Origin: Brevundimonas sp. UBA6550 | Lineage (GTDB): Bacteria > Pseudomonadota > Alphaproteobacteria > Caulobacterales > Caulobacteraceae | Direction of reading: 5' to 3' | Length of the DNA: 64,000 nt | NCBI RefSeq assembly: GCF_002434505.1 | Contig: NZ_DJKE01000001.1 | Coordinates: 310,001-374,000, forward strand | Shown: in pieces, positions 35,367 through 45,376 of the stretch | How the letters are laid out: each line of letters begins with the position of its first letter | Position numbering within the stretch: position 1 is the stretch's first letter | The notes under the pieces: generated by a model | The model's database searches: none | What the model was told of the DNA's origin: nothing | Seen by the model: only the letters and a program-made list of their open reading frames with translations | Program-made: the position numbers and the translations under genes

Positions 35367-36527
35367 TCAGCGGTCGCCCATCAGTTCGGCGAACCGGTCG
35401 AACAGATAAAGGCTGTCGGTCGGTCCGGGCGAGGCCTCGGGGTGGTGCTGAACGCTGAAGATCGGCTTGTCCTTGACCGCGATGCCGCAGTTGGTGCCGT
35501 CGAACAGGCTGACGTGGGTCTCGGTCACGGCGTCCGGCAGGCTGTCGCGGTCCACGGTGAAGCCATGGTTCATCGACACGATCTCGACCTTGCCGGTGGT
35601 CAGGTCCTTGACCGGATGGTTGGCGCCGTGGTGGCCCTGCTCCATCTTCACCGTCCTGGCGCCCAGGGCCAGGGCCAGCATCTGATGGCCCAGGCAGATG
35701 CCCATCAGGGGCTTGCCGCTGGCGACCAGCTTCTGGATTTCCGGCACGGCGTATTCGCCGGTCGCGGCCGGATCGCCCGGACCGTTGGACAGGACCACGC
35801 CGTCGGGATTGCGGGCCAGCACCTCTTCCGCCGTCGTCGTGGCGGGAACCACGGTGATCCGGGCGCCGGTCGAGGCCAGGGCGCGCAGGATGTTGCGCTT
35901 CACCCCATAGTCGATGACCACCACGGCCTTGCGGCCCTCGGTCTTCGGATGACCTTCCGGCCATTCCCACAGCCCCTCGTCCCATTCGAACGCCTGCAGC
36001 GTCGAAGCGGGCTTGGCCAGGTCCAGACCGACCAGGCCGGTCCACGCCTTGGCCTGGGCGACCAGGGCGTCCAGGTCGAAATTGCCATCGGGATCGTGGG
36101 CGATCACCGCATGGGGCGCGCCCTTGTCGCGGATGATCTTGGTCAGGGCGCGAGTGTCCACGCCCGCCAGACCCACCACGCCGCGCCGCTTCATCCAGTC
36201 GTCGAAACTGGCGTCCGAGCGATAGTTGGCCGGATCGGTGGGTGCGTCGCGGAAGATGGCGCCGCGCGCCGAGGTGTCGGACCCGCCGCCCATCTGTTCG
36301 ATGTCTTCGACGTTGGTGCCGACATTGCCGACGTGCGGGAAGGTGAAAGCCAGGATCTGGCTCATGTAGGACGGGTCGGTCAGGATTTCCTGATAGCCGG
36401 TCATGGCGGTGTTGAAGACCACCTCGCCCAGGGCTGAACCGACCGCGCCGACGCCGACGCCCTGCAGAATGGTGCCGTCCGCGAGCGCGAGGACGCCCGT
36501 CGCGCCCGGAAGAATCTTGGTCGTCAT
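35367..36527 (-). CDS. carA: Carbamoyl-phosphate synthase small subunit
   Basis: The 386-residue glutaminase subunit has the class I amidotransferase triad: Cys in GICLGHQ, His and Glu in [10 protein letters not shown]. The N-terminal carA domain reads [31 protein letters not shown]. It releases ammonia from glutamine to make carbamoyl phosphate for pyrimidines and arginine. ATG at 36527 has AGGAGC upstream. The large subunit (carB) is not in this window. The next gene starts 4 bp after the stop. Confidence 0.96.
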   Translation of the reverse strand: MTTKILPGATGVLALADGTILQGVGVGAVGSALGEVVFNTAMTGYQEILTDPSYMSQILAFTFPHVGNVGTNVEDIEQMGGGSDTSARGAIFRDAPTDPANYRSDASFDDWMKRRGVVGLAGVDTRALTKIIRDKGAPHAVIAHDPDGNFDLDALVAQAKAWTGLVGLDLAKPASTLQAFEWDEGLWEWPEGHPKTEGRKAVVVIDYGVKRNILRALASTGARITVVPATTTAEEVLARNPDGVVLSNGPGDPAATGEYAVPEIQKLVASGKPLMGICLGHQMLALALGARTVKMEQGHHGANHPVKDLTTGKVEIVSMNHGFTVDRDSLPDAVTETHVSLFDGTNCGIAVKDKPIFSVQHHPEASPGPTDSLYLFDRFAELMGDR

Positions 36528-36620
36528 GGGCGCGCTCCTAAAACCGAATCCTGCCCGAACCGGGGCGGGACGCAAACGGCGGGGTCGTTAGGCCCTGCCG
36601 CCCGCGCCGTCAACCACGGC

Positions 36621-38948
36621 TCAACGCCCATCGCTGATGGAGGCCGGCCCGACCAGCTGGAAGGTCGCCGTCGCGCCGCCCTGGGCGTGGGGCGCCAGCC
36701 AGATGTCGAACAGGCCCGGCTCGATCCGATAGGTCTCGTCCGCCCCGATGAAGCCCAGCTGGCGGGCGTTCAGGGTGAAGCCGACCTTGCGGCTCTCACC
36801 GGGGCGCAAGGCCACCCGCTTGAAGTCCTTCAGCAGCCGACTTGGCTGGGTCAGGCTGGCCACCCGGTCGTGGATATAGAGCTGCACCAGCTCCTCGGCC
36901 GCGTGTCGTCCGTTATTGGTCACGGTGACCGCGACCTCCAGCGTCCCGGCCCAGGGCAGCTGGTCCGTCGCCATCTCGATCGGCCCGTATGTGATCGCCC
37001 CATAGGTCAGGCCATAGCCGAACGGATAAAGCGCCGTATTCGTCGTCTCGCGATAGCGGGACTTGTACTCCTCGGTCGCCAGATCGGGATTGGCCGGGCG
37101 GCCGGTCGTCTTGCGGTCGTAGGAATAGGGCTGCTGGCCCGACTTGTGCGGGAAGCTGACGGGCAGGCGGGCGGACGGGCCGTGATCGCCGAAGATCACG
37201 TCGGCGACCGCATGGCCCATCTGTTCGCCCAGGAACCAGGTCACGACGATGGCCTGGGCGTTCTTGACATTGCCCTCCAGCGCCAGACCCCGGCCGTTGC
37301 GCAACAGGACGACCATGGGCTTGCCCAGCGCCGCCATGGCGTCGACCAGGGCCATCTGCGGGGCCGGCACCACGATCTCGGTGCGCGACTGGGCCTCGCC
37401 GGACATATTGGTCGCCTCGCCGATGGCCAGGACGATGACCTCGGCGTCGCGGGCGGCGGCTATGGCCTGTTCGATCCCGCCGTCCAGCGGCGTCTCCACC
37501 CCTGAACCGCGCGCGATGGTCAGGTTCTGCGGATCGCGCATGGCGGCGCGGAAGCCGGTCTCCAGCGAGACTCGTCGCTCGGGCGCGCCCCAGATGGTCC
37601 ACGGCCCCCACACATTGTCCACGTCGTCGGCGAACGGGCCGACCAGGGCGATCTTGCGGCCCTTGTCCAGCGGCAGCAGGTCCTGGTCGTTCTTCAGCAG
37701 CACCACCGACTTGCGGCCCGCCTCGCGCGACAGTTCGATGTGTTCGCGCGATCCGACCACGGCCTTTTCGCGCGCGGCGTCGGTGCCGCGATAGGGGTCG
37801 TCGAACAGGCCCAGCGCCGCCTTGGTGGTCAGGACGCGGCGCACCGCCTCGTCCAGACGCGCCATCGACACCTCGCCCGAGGCCACCAGGCCGGGCAGAT
37901 GCTCCATATACAGGCCCGACACCATCGACACGTCCACCCCGGCGTTGAAGGCCAGGCGCGTGGCGTCGCGGCCGTCCTCGGCGAAGCCGTGGGCCACCAG
38001 TTCCTGCTCGGAGGTGTAGTCCGAGACCACGAAGCCCTCGAAGCCCCATTCCCCACGCAGGATGTCGGTCAACAGCTTGCGGCTGCCCGAGGCCGGCACG
38101 CCGTTCACGTCGTTGAAGGCGCTCATGATCGACAGGGCGCCGGCGTCCACCGACGCCTTGAACGGCGGCAGGAACACCCCGCGCAGCGTCTGCTCGCTCA
38201 TGTCGGTGGTGTTGTATTCGACCCCGCCCACGGCGGCGGAATAGGCCGCCATGTGTTTGGCGGTGGCCAGGACGGCGTCGCGGTCGTCCAGACCCTTTTC
38301 GCCCTGGAAGCCGCGCACCCGGGCCGCGGCCAGCAGGTTGTTCAGCAGCACGTCCTCGCCCGCGCCCTCGACGTTGCGGCCCCAGCGCTGGTCGCGCGCC
38401 ACGTCCACCATCGGCGCATAGGTCTGATGAACGGCCGAGGCCGCCGTCTCCACCGCCGCCGCGCGCGCGGTCCGGTAGGCCAGTTCGGTGTCGAACGCCG
38501 CCGCCTCGGCCAGGGGCACGGGGAAGATGGTCGACAGGCCGTGGATCACGTCGGCGGCGAACAGCAGCGGGATCTTCAGCCGGCTTTCCTCCATCGCCAC
38601 CTGCTGGATGCGACGGCCCGCCTCGGCGCCGATGCCGTTGAACAGCGACCCGACCTTGCCCTCGCGGATCAGGGCGGTGACGCGCGCGGGATCGCCCGTG
38701 CCGTCCAGCGGGTTCACCGCCGTCGGCATCCAACGGAACGGATCGGCCAGCAGGTTCAGCTGCCCGGCCTTTTCCTCGACCGTCATGGCCGCGATCAGAT
38801 CCTCGATCCTCTGGCGGTGACGGGCGATGGTGCGGGACGCTTGGGCGGAAACAGGCATGGGGAAGACTCCGGCGCCCATCAGGGCCAAAAGCCCCAGGCC
38901 AGACAAGAAATTTCTACGGGAAGCCGCAGGCTTGAGAGGTCGCGTCAA
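36621..38948 (-). CDS. Glycoside hydrolase family 3 (beta-glucosidase, BglX-type), Tat-exported
   Basis: The 775-residue protein has a Tat signal (SRRNFLSGLGLLALMGAGVF), a GH3 N-domain (IPLLFAADVIHGLSTIFPVPLAEAAAFD), the nucleophile block FVVSDYTS (Asp), a C-domain (EVIVLAIGEATNMSGEAQSR, FGDHGPSARLPVSFP) and a fibronectin-III end (VAVTVTNNGRHAAEELVQLYI). It removes glucose from the non-reducing end of beta-glucans, in the periplasm. I chose TTG at 38948, eight bases after GGAG, to fit the Tat signal; ATGs further up have no ribosome site. It is on the same strand as carA, 93 bp away. Confidence 0.9.
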   Translation of the reverse strand: MTRPLKPAASRRNFLSGLGLLALMGAGVFPMPVSAQASRTIARHRQRIEDLIAAMTVEEKAGQLNLLADPFRWMPTAVNPLDGTGDPARVTALIREGKVGSLFNGIGAEAGRRIQQVAMEESRLKIPLLFAADVIHGLSTIFPVPLAEAAAFDTELAYRTARAAAVETAASAVHQTYAPMVDVARDQRWGRNVEGAGEDVLLNNLLAAARVRGFQGEKGLDDRDAVLATAKHMAAYSAAVGGVEYNTTDMSEQTLRGVFLPPFKASVDAGALSIMSAFNDVNGVPASGSRKLLTDILRGEWGFEGFVVSDYTSEQELVAHGFAEDGRDATRLAFNAGVDVSMVSGLYMEHLPGLVASGEVSMARLDEAVRRVLTTKAALGLFDDPYRGTDAAREKAVVGSREHIELSREAGRKSVVLLKNDQDLLPLDKGRKIALVGPFADDVDNVWGPWTIWGAPERRVSLETGFRAAMRDPQNLTIARGSGVETPLDGGIEQAIAAARDAEVIVLAIGEATNMSGEAQSRTEIVVPAPQMALVDAMAALGKPMVVLLRNGRGLALEGNVKNAQAIVVTWFLGEQMGHAVADVIFGDHGPSARLPVSFPHKSGQQPYSYDRKTTGRPANPDLATEEYKSRYRETTNTALYPFGYGLTYGAITYGPIEMATDQLPWAGTLEVAVTVTNNGRHAAEELVQLYIHDRVASLTQPSRLLKDFKRVALRPGESRKVGFTLNARQLGFIGADETYRIEPGLFDIWLAPHAQGGATATFQLVGPASISDGR

Positions 38949-39110
38949 CAGTGGCGCTCCTTCAGGGACGAGATCGAGCAGCGAAGCCCAGACGCCTAGC
39001 CTCTGGCGACCGACCGCTTCAACCCCCGACGACGATGTAAATGATGTAACGGCCGCCCGCCCGATCAAGGTCGGTTTCAGCGCCGTGATCGACATGGCCG
39101 CCATTGCTCT

Positions 39111-39243
39111 GTCGTCATTCCGGGGCTGAGCGCAGCGAAGAACCCGGAACCCAGGGCCACAGTCGCCACGCCAAATGCGTCACGGGTCGGATGACATCCT
39201 CCTGGCTTCCGGGTTCGGCCTGTGGCCGCCCCGGAATGACGAC
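39111..39243. repeat. Palindromic intergenic element, family B copy 1 (133 bp)
   Basis: Its ends are perfect 15-bp inverted repeats GTCGTCATTCCGGGG (39111-39125) and CCCCGGAATGACGAC (39229-39243). Inside, GAACCCGGAACCC and GGGTTCGG add secondary structure. No ORF of its own. A related element is at 62644-62713, and a half-copy starts at about 61137. It fills most of the gap between GH3 and the ZIP gene. Confidence 0.75.
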
Positions 39244-39275
39244 TGCGGACACAACCACTGCCCGCCTCGCCCCGC

Positions 39276-40058
39276 CTATCCCAGGGCGATGTCCAGGAAC
39301 ATCATCCCCACCAGGCCGATCATCAGCCCGATCATCGAGCCCTCGCCCTTGGACTTCTCGCGCGTCTCGGGAATGATCTCGGCGGTGACGACATAGATCA
39401 TTGCCCCGGCCGCCAGACCCAGGCCCCAGGGCAGGGCGCCGGGCAGCAGGTCGACCACGCTGGCCCCGATCAGCCCGCCGACCGGCTCGACGAGGCCCGA
39501 CGCCAGCGCCGCCAGGAAGGCCGGCCAGCGCCCATAGCCCAGGGTCGCCATCGCCGCCGAGACGGCCAGCCCCTCGGGCATATTCTGGATGCCGATGCCG
39601 ATGGCGGTGGACAGGCCCTGATGAACGTCGCCGCCGCCGAAGCTGACGCCTACCGCCGCGCCTTCGGGGAAGTTGTGCAGGGTGATGGCGATGATGAACA
39701 GCCAGATGCGCCGCGACAGGTCGCGCGATCCCGCCGGGCCGATGGCCAACATGTCCACCGGCGCGAACCGGTTCATCAGGCCGATCACCGCCGCCCCGAT
39801 CAGCACCGCCGTCGCCATGACCCCGGCGGCCATCGCCTGTCCCGCGCCGCCCGCTTGCAGCACGTCAACGCCCGGAATGATCAGCGAGAAGAAGGAGGCC
39901 GCCAGCATGACCCCGGCGGCGAAGCCCAACAGGGCGCTCTGGGTCTGGACCCCCGCCTTGCGGAAGAACAGCAGCGGCACGGCCCCCACCGCCGTCATCA
40001 TGCCCGCCGCCAGGCTGCCGAGACCGCCTGCGGCGATCGGGGAAAGGGATTCCATCAT
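39276..40058 (-). CDS. ZIP family divalent metal transporter
   Basis: The 260-residue protein has eight hydrophobic helices and the ZIP metal sites in helix 4 ([16 protein letters not shown]) and helix 5 ([12 protein letters not shown] and EPVGGLIG). It carries [11 protein letters not shown]. It is probably an inner-membrane importer of Zn, Fe or Mn. Starts: ATGs at 40058 or 40055. Divergent from proB, with a 64-bp gap. Confidence 0.88.
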   Translation of the reverse strand: MMESLSPIAAGGLGSLAAGMMTAVGAVPLLFFRKAGVQTQSALLGFAAGVMLAASFFSLIIPGVDVLQAGGAGQAMAAGVMATAVLIGAAVIGLMNRFAPVDMLAIGPAGSRDLSRRIWLFIIAITLHNFPEGAAVGVSFGGGDVHQGLSTAIGIGIQNMPEGLAVSAAMATLGYGRWPAFLAALASGLVEPVGGLIGASVVDLLPGALPWGLGLAAGAMIYVVTAEIIPETREKSKGEGSMIGLMIGLVGMMFLDIALG

Positions 40059-40122
40059 CCGTCTGCATTGGGGCGAGACACAGCAAGAGACAAGCCCGAA
40101 CCGTGGCGTTAGAGAAAGCTTC

Positions 40123-41280
40123 ATGTCCCAGCGCGCCGCCCTCCCCGCCGGCCCGAACGCTGCGTCGGCGCTGGGCGCCGCGCGGCGGGTCGTGGTCAAG
40201 ATCGGATCCTCCCTTTTGATCGACGCCGCCACGCGCCGGCCGACGCGCGACTGGCTGGCCGCCATCGCCTCGGATCTGGCCGCGCTGCGGGCCGAGGGGC
40301 GCGAGGTCATCGTCGTCTCGTCCGGCTCCATCGCCCTGGGCCGGGGCCGGCTGCCCGATCTGGGCGCGCGGCTGGAGGACAAGCAGGCGGCGGCCTCGGT
40401 CGGGCAGTCGCTGCTGATGGCCGCCTGGTCCGAGGCCCTGGCGCCGCACGGCCTGGTCGCCGGTCAGGTGCTGCTGACGCGCGACGACACCGAACGCCGC
40501 AGGCGATGGCTGAACGCCCGCGCCACCGTCCAGGCGCTTCTGGCCCACGGCGTCGTCCCCATCGTCAACGAGAACGACACGGTGGCGACCGAGGAAATCC
40601 GTTACGGCGACAACGACCGGCTGGCCGCGCGCACGGCCCAGCTGGCGCGGGCGGACCTGCTGATTTTGCTGTCGGACGTGGACGGCCTCTACACCGCCGA
40701 TCCGCGTCGTGATCCGAACGCCGCCCATCTTCCGCTGATCGAGACGCTCAGCCCTGACATCCTGGCCATGGGCGGGGGCGCAAACGCCGATGCAGGCGTC
40801 GGCACGGGCGGCATGGCCACCAAGCTGGCGGCGGCCCAGATCGCCCGGTCCGCCGGCTGCGCCACCATCATCGCCTCGGGCCAGACCCTGTCGCCCCTGA
40901 CCGCCATCCGCGACGGCGCGCGGGCCACCCTGATCGCCGCGCCTGATGGTCCGATGGCCGCCTATAAACAGTGGATCGCCGGCAGTCTGTCGCCCGCCGG
41001 CGAACTGCGGCTGGACGCCGGGGCCGTCGCCGCCTTGCAGGCGGGCAAGAGCCTGCTGCCCGCAGGCGTCACCGCCGTATCCGGCGATTTCGAAAAGGGC
41101 GACTGCGTGCGCCTGACCGACCCTTCCGGCCTGCCGGTCGGGGTGGGGCTGGCCGCCTACGCCGCCGAAGACGCCGCCCGTATTCGCGGACGCCGCAGCG
41201 ATGAGATCGAGGCCATCCTCGGCTATCGCGGGGCCTCCGTCCTGATCCACCGAGACGACATGGTTCTGGCTGACCGATGA
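40123..41280 (+). CDS. proB: Glutamate 5-kinase
   Basis: The 385-residue protein has an amino-acid-kinase domain ([79 protein letters not shown]) and a C-terminal PUA domain ([28 protein letters not shown]). It phosphorylates glutamate in proline synthesis, at the cytosolic start of the pathway. ATG at 40123. It overlaps proA by 4 nt (41277-41280). Confidence 0.95.
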   Translation: MSQRAALPAGPNAASALGAARRVVVKIGSSLLIDAATRRPTRDWLAAIASDLAALRAEGREVIVVSSGSIALGRGRLPDLGARLEDKQAAASVGQSLLMAAWSEALAPHGLVAGQVLLTRDDTERRRRWLNARATVQALLAHGVVPIVNENDTVATEEIRYGDNDRLAARTAQLARADLLILLSDVDGLYTADPRRDPNAAHLPLIETLSPDILAMGGGANADAGVGTGGMATKLAAAQIARSAGCATIIASGQTLSPLTAIRDGARATLIAAPDGPMAAYKQWIAGSLSPAGELRLDAGAVAALQAGKSLLPAGVTAVSGDFEKGDCVRLTDPSGLPVGVGLAAYAAEDAARIRGRRSDEIEAILGYRGASVLIHRDDMVLADR

Positions 41281-42539
41281 CCGACCTGACCGCACGAATG
41301 CTCGACCTGGGCCGCCGCGCCCGCGCCGCCGCCGCAGCCTTGCGCGAGGCCCCCGCCGCCGCCCGCACCCGCGCGCTGGAGCTGCTGTCCGAAAAGCTGA
41401 AGGCGGCCGAGCCCGCGCTTCTGGCCGCCAACGCCCGCGACGTGGACGCCGCGCGCGCCAATGGCATGGCCGAGGCCCAGATCGACCGCCTGCTTCTGAC
41501 GCCCGCCCGCGTGGAGGGCATGGCCCAGGCCGTGGCGATCATCGCCGCCGTGCCCGATCCTCTGGGGGTGGAGACCGAACGCTGGACCCCCGCCAACGGC
41601 CTGGACATCGCCCGCGTCCGCACCCCCATCGGCGTGTTGGGCGTGATCTATGAGAGCCGGCCCAATGTGACGGCGGACGCCGCCGCCCTGTGCATCCGTT
41701 CGGGCAATGCGGCCATCCTGCGCTGCGGCTCGGACTGTCTGCAATCGTCCCTGGCCATCGCCGCCCTGATCGCCGAAGCCCTGGCCGAGGCCGGCCTGCC
41801 CGCCGACGCGATCCAGTTGGTCGACACCCCCGACCGCGAGGCCGTGGGCCTGATGCTGACCGGGCTGGAGGGGACCATCGACGTCATCGTGCCGCGTGGC
41901 GGCAAGAGCCTGGTCGCCCGCGTCCAGGCCGAGGCGCGCACGGCGGTCCTCAGCCATCTGGAGGGGCTGAACCATACCTATCTGCACACGTCCGCCGATC
42001 TGGAGACCGCCCGCGCCATCGTCCTGAACGCCAAGATGCGCCGCGTCTCGGTGTGCGGCGCGACCGAGACCCTGCTGGTGGACCGGGCGGCGGCCCAGCG
42101 TCTGTTGCCCCCCGTCGCCGCCGACCTGATCGCCGCCGGCTGCGAACTGCGCGGCGACGCCGAGGCGCAAGCCCTTGTGCCCGGCATGGTCCCGGCGGAC
42201 GAGAGCGATTGGCTGACCGAATATCTGGCGCCGATCCTGGCCGTCCGCATCGTCGAGGATATGGACGCCGCCGTCGATCACATCGCCCGCTACGGCTCGG
42301 GCCACACCGAGGCCATTGTCGCGACCGACCAAGCTGCCGCCGAACGGTTCGCCTCAAAGATCGACAGCGCCATCGTCCTGATCAACGCCTCGACCCAGTT
42401 CGCCGACGGTGGAGAGTTCGGCTTCGGCGGCGAAATCGGCATCTCCACCAACCGCCTGCACGCGCGGGGGCCCGTCGGCGCGGAGCAGCTGACCACCTAC
42501 AAATACGTCGTGCGGGGACAAGGGCAGGTCAGGCCGTAA
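41277..42539 (+). CDS. proA: Glutamate-5-semialdehyde dehydrogenase
   Basis: The 420-residue aldehyde-dehydrogenase-family protein has the catalytic Cys in [16 protein letters not shown] (Cys about residue 260), the [27 protein letters not shown] block and the end [36 protein letters not shown]. It reduces gamma-glutamyl phosphate with NADPH. Coupled to proB by ATGA. The operon ends in a family A element. Confidence 0.96.
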   Translation: MTDLTARMLDLGRRARAAAAALREAPAAARTRALELLSEKLKAAEPALLAANARDVDAARANGMAEAQIDRLLLTPARVEGMAQAVAIIAAVPDPLGVETERWTPANGLDIARVRTPIGVLGVIYESRPNVTADAAALCIRSGNAAILRCGSDCLQSSLAIAALIAEALAEAGLPADAIQLVDTPDREAVGLMLTGLEGTIDVIVPRGGKSLVARVQAEARTAVLSHLEGLNHTYLHTSADLETARAIVLNAKMRRVSVCGATETLLVDRAAAQRLLPPVAADLIAAGCELRGDAEAQALVPGMVPADESDWLTEYLAPILAVRIVEDMDAAVDHIARYGSGHTEAIVATDQAAAERFASKIDSAIVLINASTQFADGGEFGFGGEIGISTNRLHARGPVGAEQLTTYKYVVRGQGQVRP

Positions 42540-42555
42540 GATCATAATCTGACCA

Positions 42556-42710
42556 TCTCCCTCCCCGTTCGGGGAGGGTGGCTGAGCCGAAGGCGAGGCC
42601 GGGTGGGGGCGGCCTCACAAAACACGCATGAACGAGAAAAGGCGGCTCGTTTCCGAGCCGCCCCCACCCGGTCGCTGGCGCGACCACCCTCCCCCGCTGG
42701 GGGAGGGAGA
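42556..42710. repeat. Palindromic intergenic element, family A copy 2 (155 bp)
   Basis: The ends are inverted: TCTCCCTCCCC (42556-42566) and GGGGAGGGAGA (42700-42710). Inner arms GGGTGGGGGCGGC and GAGCCGCCCCCACCC pair. It lies between convergent proA and the glucose dehydrogenase gene and may double as a bidirectional terminator. Same length as copy 1 (155 bp). Confidence 0.8.
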
Positions 42711-42723
42711 TTGACGCTTCGTC

Positions 42724-45156
42724 TCAGCCGCGTTGCGGCAGAGCATAGGCGATCACGTAGTCGCCCTCCGGCGTCTCCATGAAGTGATGGCCGGCGGCGA
42801 CGATCACCAGATATTGGCGGCCGTTCTGCTCGTAGATCATCGGATTGGCCTGGCCGCCTGCGGGCAGGACGTCGGACCAGACGGTCTTGCCCGTCTCGAT
42901 GTCGATGGCGCGGATCAGATCGTCGGTCGCCGCGGCGATGAAGATCAGACCGCCCGCCGTGACCACCGAGCCGCCGTTGTTCGGCGTGCCGATCTCAAGC
43001 GGCAGCATCGAGGGGATGCCGAACGGCCCGTTCTTGCGCGCCGTGCCGAACGGGCGGTCCCACAGGGTCTTGCCGCTCTGCACGTCGATGGCGCGGATGC
43101 CGCCGTAGGGAGGCTCCTTGCACAGCAGGCCGGTGAAGGGCATCCGCCAGCCGGCGTTCACGTCGATGGCGTAGGGCACGCCCATCTGCGGGTCGCCCGC
43201 GCCCTCGGCCTTGGACAGGTTGCCGCCCCGGTTGGCCAGTTCCTTCTCGCGGGCGATGTAGCGGGGGTCGTCGCGCGGGAACCAGCCCAGCTTGTCGGCC
43301 TCGGCGCGCGGCACCAGACGGTTGTAGTTGGGCATGTCGTTATAGTTGGCGACGATCACGCCGCGACGCGGATCCAGCGCCACGCTGCCCCAGTCCGAAC
43401 CGCCGTTATAGCCCGGATATTCGATGAAGCGGCGATCCGCCGTCGGGGGCGTGAACTGGCCCTGATACGACGCCTTCTTGAACTGGATGCGGCAGATCAT
43501 CTGGTCGATCGGCGACATCCCCCACATGTCGGCTTCGCGCAGATCGGGCTTGGCCAGGGTATTGAACAGCGAATAGGGCTGGGTCGCCGCACGCTGAGCC
43601 GGTTCGACGCCCCCGCGCGGGGCCGGACGATCCTGAACGCCGTGCAGCGGCTGGCCCGTGCGGCGATCCAGCACGAAGATCTCGCCGCGCTTGGACGGCA
43701 GGATCACCGCCGGCGTCACCCCGCCTGCGGTCGGCATGTCGACCAGCGTCACCTGCGAGCCCAGGTCATAGTCCCACACGTCGCGGCGCACGGTCTGATA
43801 GCTCCAGCGCGGCTTGCCTGTGGTGACGTCCAGCGCGACCAGGGCGCTGGAATACTGATCCTCCTGCGGCCGGCGCAGCGACGAATAATAGTCGGCGGCC
43901 GAGTTGCCCATCGGCAGATAGACCAGACCCAAAGCTTCGTCGCCCGTCGCCGTCGTCCACATGTTCGGCGTGCCGGGGGTGTAGGTCTGACCGGCCGGCG
44001 GCGTGGTCGTGGTCTCGGGACGCATCATGTCCCAGGCGAAGCGCATCTGGCCCGTCACGGCGTCATAGCCCTGGATCACGCCGGAGGCGTTCCAGCGCTT
44101 CTGGCCGTCCAGGACCTGGTGGCCGGTGACGATGATCCCGCGCACGATGACGGGTGGCGAGGTGATCGACACCATGCCGGGATAGGGGTCGCCCATCCCT
44201 TCCTTGATGCTGACCGCCCCATTGGTCCCGAAGGCGGGGCAAGGCACGCCCGTCCTGGCGTCCAGGGCGATGATGCGGCCGTCCAGCGTGCCTTCGATGA
44301 TGCGGGTGGCGCAGGGCTGGGCCTGGTCCGCGTTCGGCACGGCGTAATAGGTCACCCCCCGGCACGCGGCCGTATAGGGGATCTGATCGTCCGGCACCTG
44401 GGGATCATAGGCCCACTTCTGCTTGCCGGTGTTGGCGTCCAGGGCGAACATCTTGTTGCGCGCCGAGCACAGATAGATGGTGTCGGCGATCTTCAGCGGC
44501 GTGGTCTCGGCTCCGAACCGCTGGCCCGGCAGGTCGCCGGTGCGGAAGGTCCAGGCGCGTTCCAGCTGGCCGACATTGTCCTTGTTGATCTGGTTCAGCG
44601 GCGAATATCGCTGGGCGGCGTCCGATCCGCCATAGGCGGGCCAGTCCATTCCGGCCTTGATCAGCGCCGGATCGCCGAACGGACCGCGCGCGCCGGGCAC
44701 GGGGCTGTCGACGCCGGGCTTGTTGATCTGTCCGACCACCAGGCCGAACACGACCGTCAGCACCGCCAGGCCCAGGGCCCCGACGCCCGCCGTCCGGCCG
44801 CCGCCCCGACCGGGACGCAGCACCGGCAGGGTCGCCAGAACCAGGAACATCAAGACCAGCGGTCCGACCAGACGCGGGATCATGGCCCAGCCGTTCAGAC
44901 CCTTCTCCCACAGCGCCCAGACCAGGGTCAGGATGAAGGTCGCGCCATAGATCCAGGCGCCGCGAACGTCGCGATAGACAAGGAAAAAGCCCGACGCGAT
45001 CAGCGCCACGCCCGCCAGCAGATAGTACCAGGAACCGCCCAGTGCGGCGAGTTGAACCCCGCCCACGGTCAGCACCAGACCGATCACGGCCAGAAGCAGG
45101 CCGAGAAGCAGCGTCAGCCACCCTCCCAGCCCGGTCGGGGTTGTCCATCGTGGCAT
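42724..45156 (-). CDS. gcd: Membrane-bound PQQ-dependent glucose dehydrogenase
   Basis: The 810-residue quinoprotein has five N-terminal membrane helices (about residues 10-145) and a periplasmic PQQ beta-propeller with repeated tryptophan-docking blocks (FALDANTGKQKWAYDP, ALVALDVTTGKPRWSYQTV, RAIDVQSGKTLWDRPFGT, RAIDIETGKTVWSDVLP). It contains SITSPPVIVRGIIVTGHQVLDG and NMWTTATGDEALGLVYLPMGN. It oxidises glucose to gluconolactone and donates electrons to ubiquinone. The ATG at 45156 follows GAAGAGG. PQQ genes are not in the window. Confidence 0.92.
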   Translation of the reverse strand: MPRWTTPTGLGGWLTLLLGLLLAVIGLVLTVGGVQLAALGGSWYYLLAGVALIASGFFLVYRDVRGAWIYGATFILTLVWALWEKGLNGWAMIPRLVGPLVLMFLVLATLPVLRPGRGGGRTAGVGALGLAVLTVVFGLVVGQINKPGVDSPVPGARGPFGDPALIKAGMDWPAYGGSDAAQRYSPLNQINKDNVGQLERAWTFRTGDLPGQRFGAETTPLKIADTIYLCSARNKMFALDANTGKQKWAYDPQVPDDQIPYTAACRGVTYYAVPNADQAQPCATRIIEGTLDGRIIALDARTGVPCPAFGTNGAVSIKEGMGDPYPGMVSITSPPVIVRGIIVTGHQVLDGQKRWNASGVIQGYDAVTGQMRFAWDMMRPETTTTPPAGQTYTPGTPNMWTTATGDEALGLVYLPMGNSAADYYSSLRRPQEDQYSSALVALDVTTGKPRWSYQTVRRDVWDYDLGSQVTLVDMPTAGGVTPAVILPSKRGEIFVLDRRTGQPLHGVQDRPAPRGGVEPAQRAATQPYSLFNTLAKPDLREADMWGMSPIDQMICRIQFKKASYQGQFTPPTADRRFIEYPGYNGGSDWGSVALDPRRGVIVANYNDMPNYNRLVPRAEADKLGWFPRDDPRYIAREKELANRGGNLSKAEGAGDPQMGVPYAIDVNAGWRMPFTGLLCKEPPYGGIRAIDVQSGKTLWDRPFGTARKNGPFGIPSMLPLEIGTPNNGGSVVTAGGLIFIAAATDDLIRAIDIETGKTVWSDVLPAGGQANPMIYEQNGRQYLVIVAAGHHFMETPEGDYVIAYALPQRG

Positions 45157-45376
45157 GATCGCGCCTCTTCCGCTGAGTGTGCAGCCCCGGCAACGCTTCA
45201 GGGGCCGTGCGGTTCCTATTGTCGCACCACAGGAACCAAACGCCGTTGCACGGCCAGCGCTGTTTTTCGGCATCATTTGACGACTTAAAGTCCGATATTG
45301 GACGATTTTTTCTTTCTTTCGGTCCATTACCCGCTCACGGCAATAATATTTGCCTATACGGCTGGCTTTGCGGCAT
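45157..45376. other. Intergenic between gcd and gltD
   Basis: A 220-bp region between divergent genes, locally AT-rich (45290-45350: ATTTTTTCTTTC and CAATAATATTTGCC). A GG-N11-GC site (CGGCAATAATATTTGCC) resembles an RpoN promoter but has one base too many between the two elements. I see no ORF or convincing terminator. Confidence 0.3.

Noticed and set aside
39105..39275. Open frames in the intergenic region between GH3 and ZIP genes
   Set aside because: Fully explained by a palindromic repeat element; frames are short and without ribosome sites.
45335..45360. RpoN (-24/-12) promoter for gltD
   Set aside because: GG and GC are 11 bases apart instead of 10, and flanking bases do not match TGGCAC-N5-TTGC.
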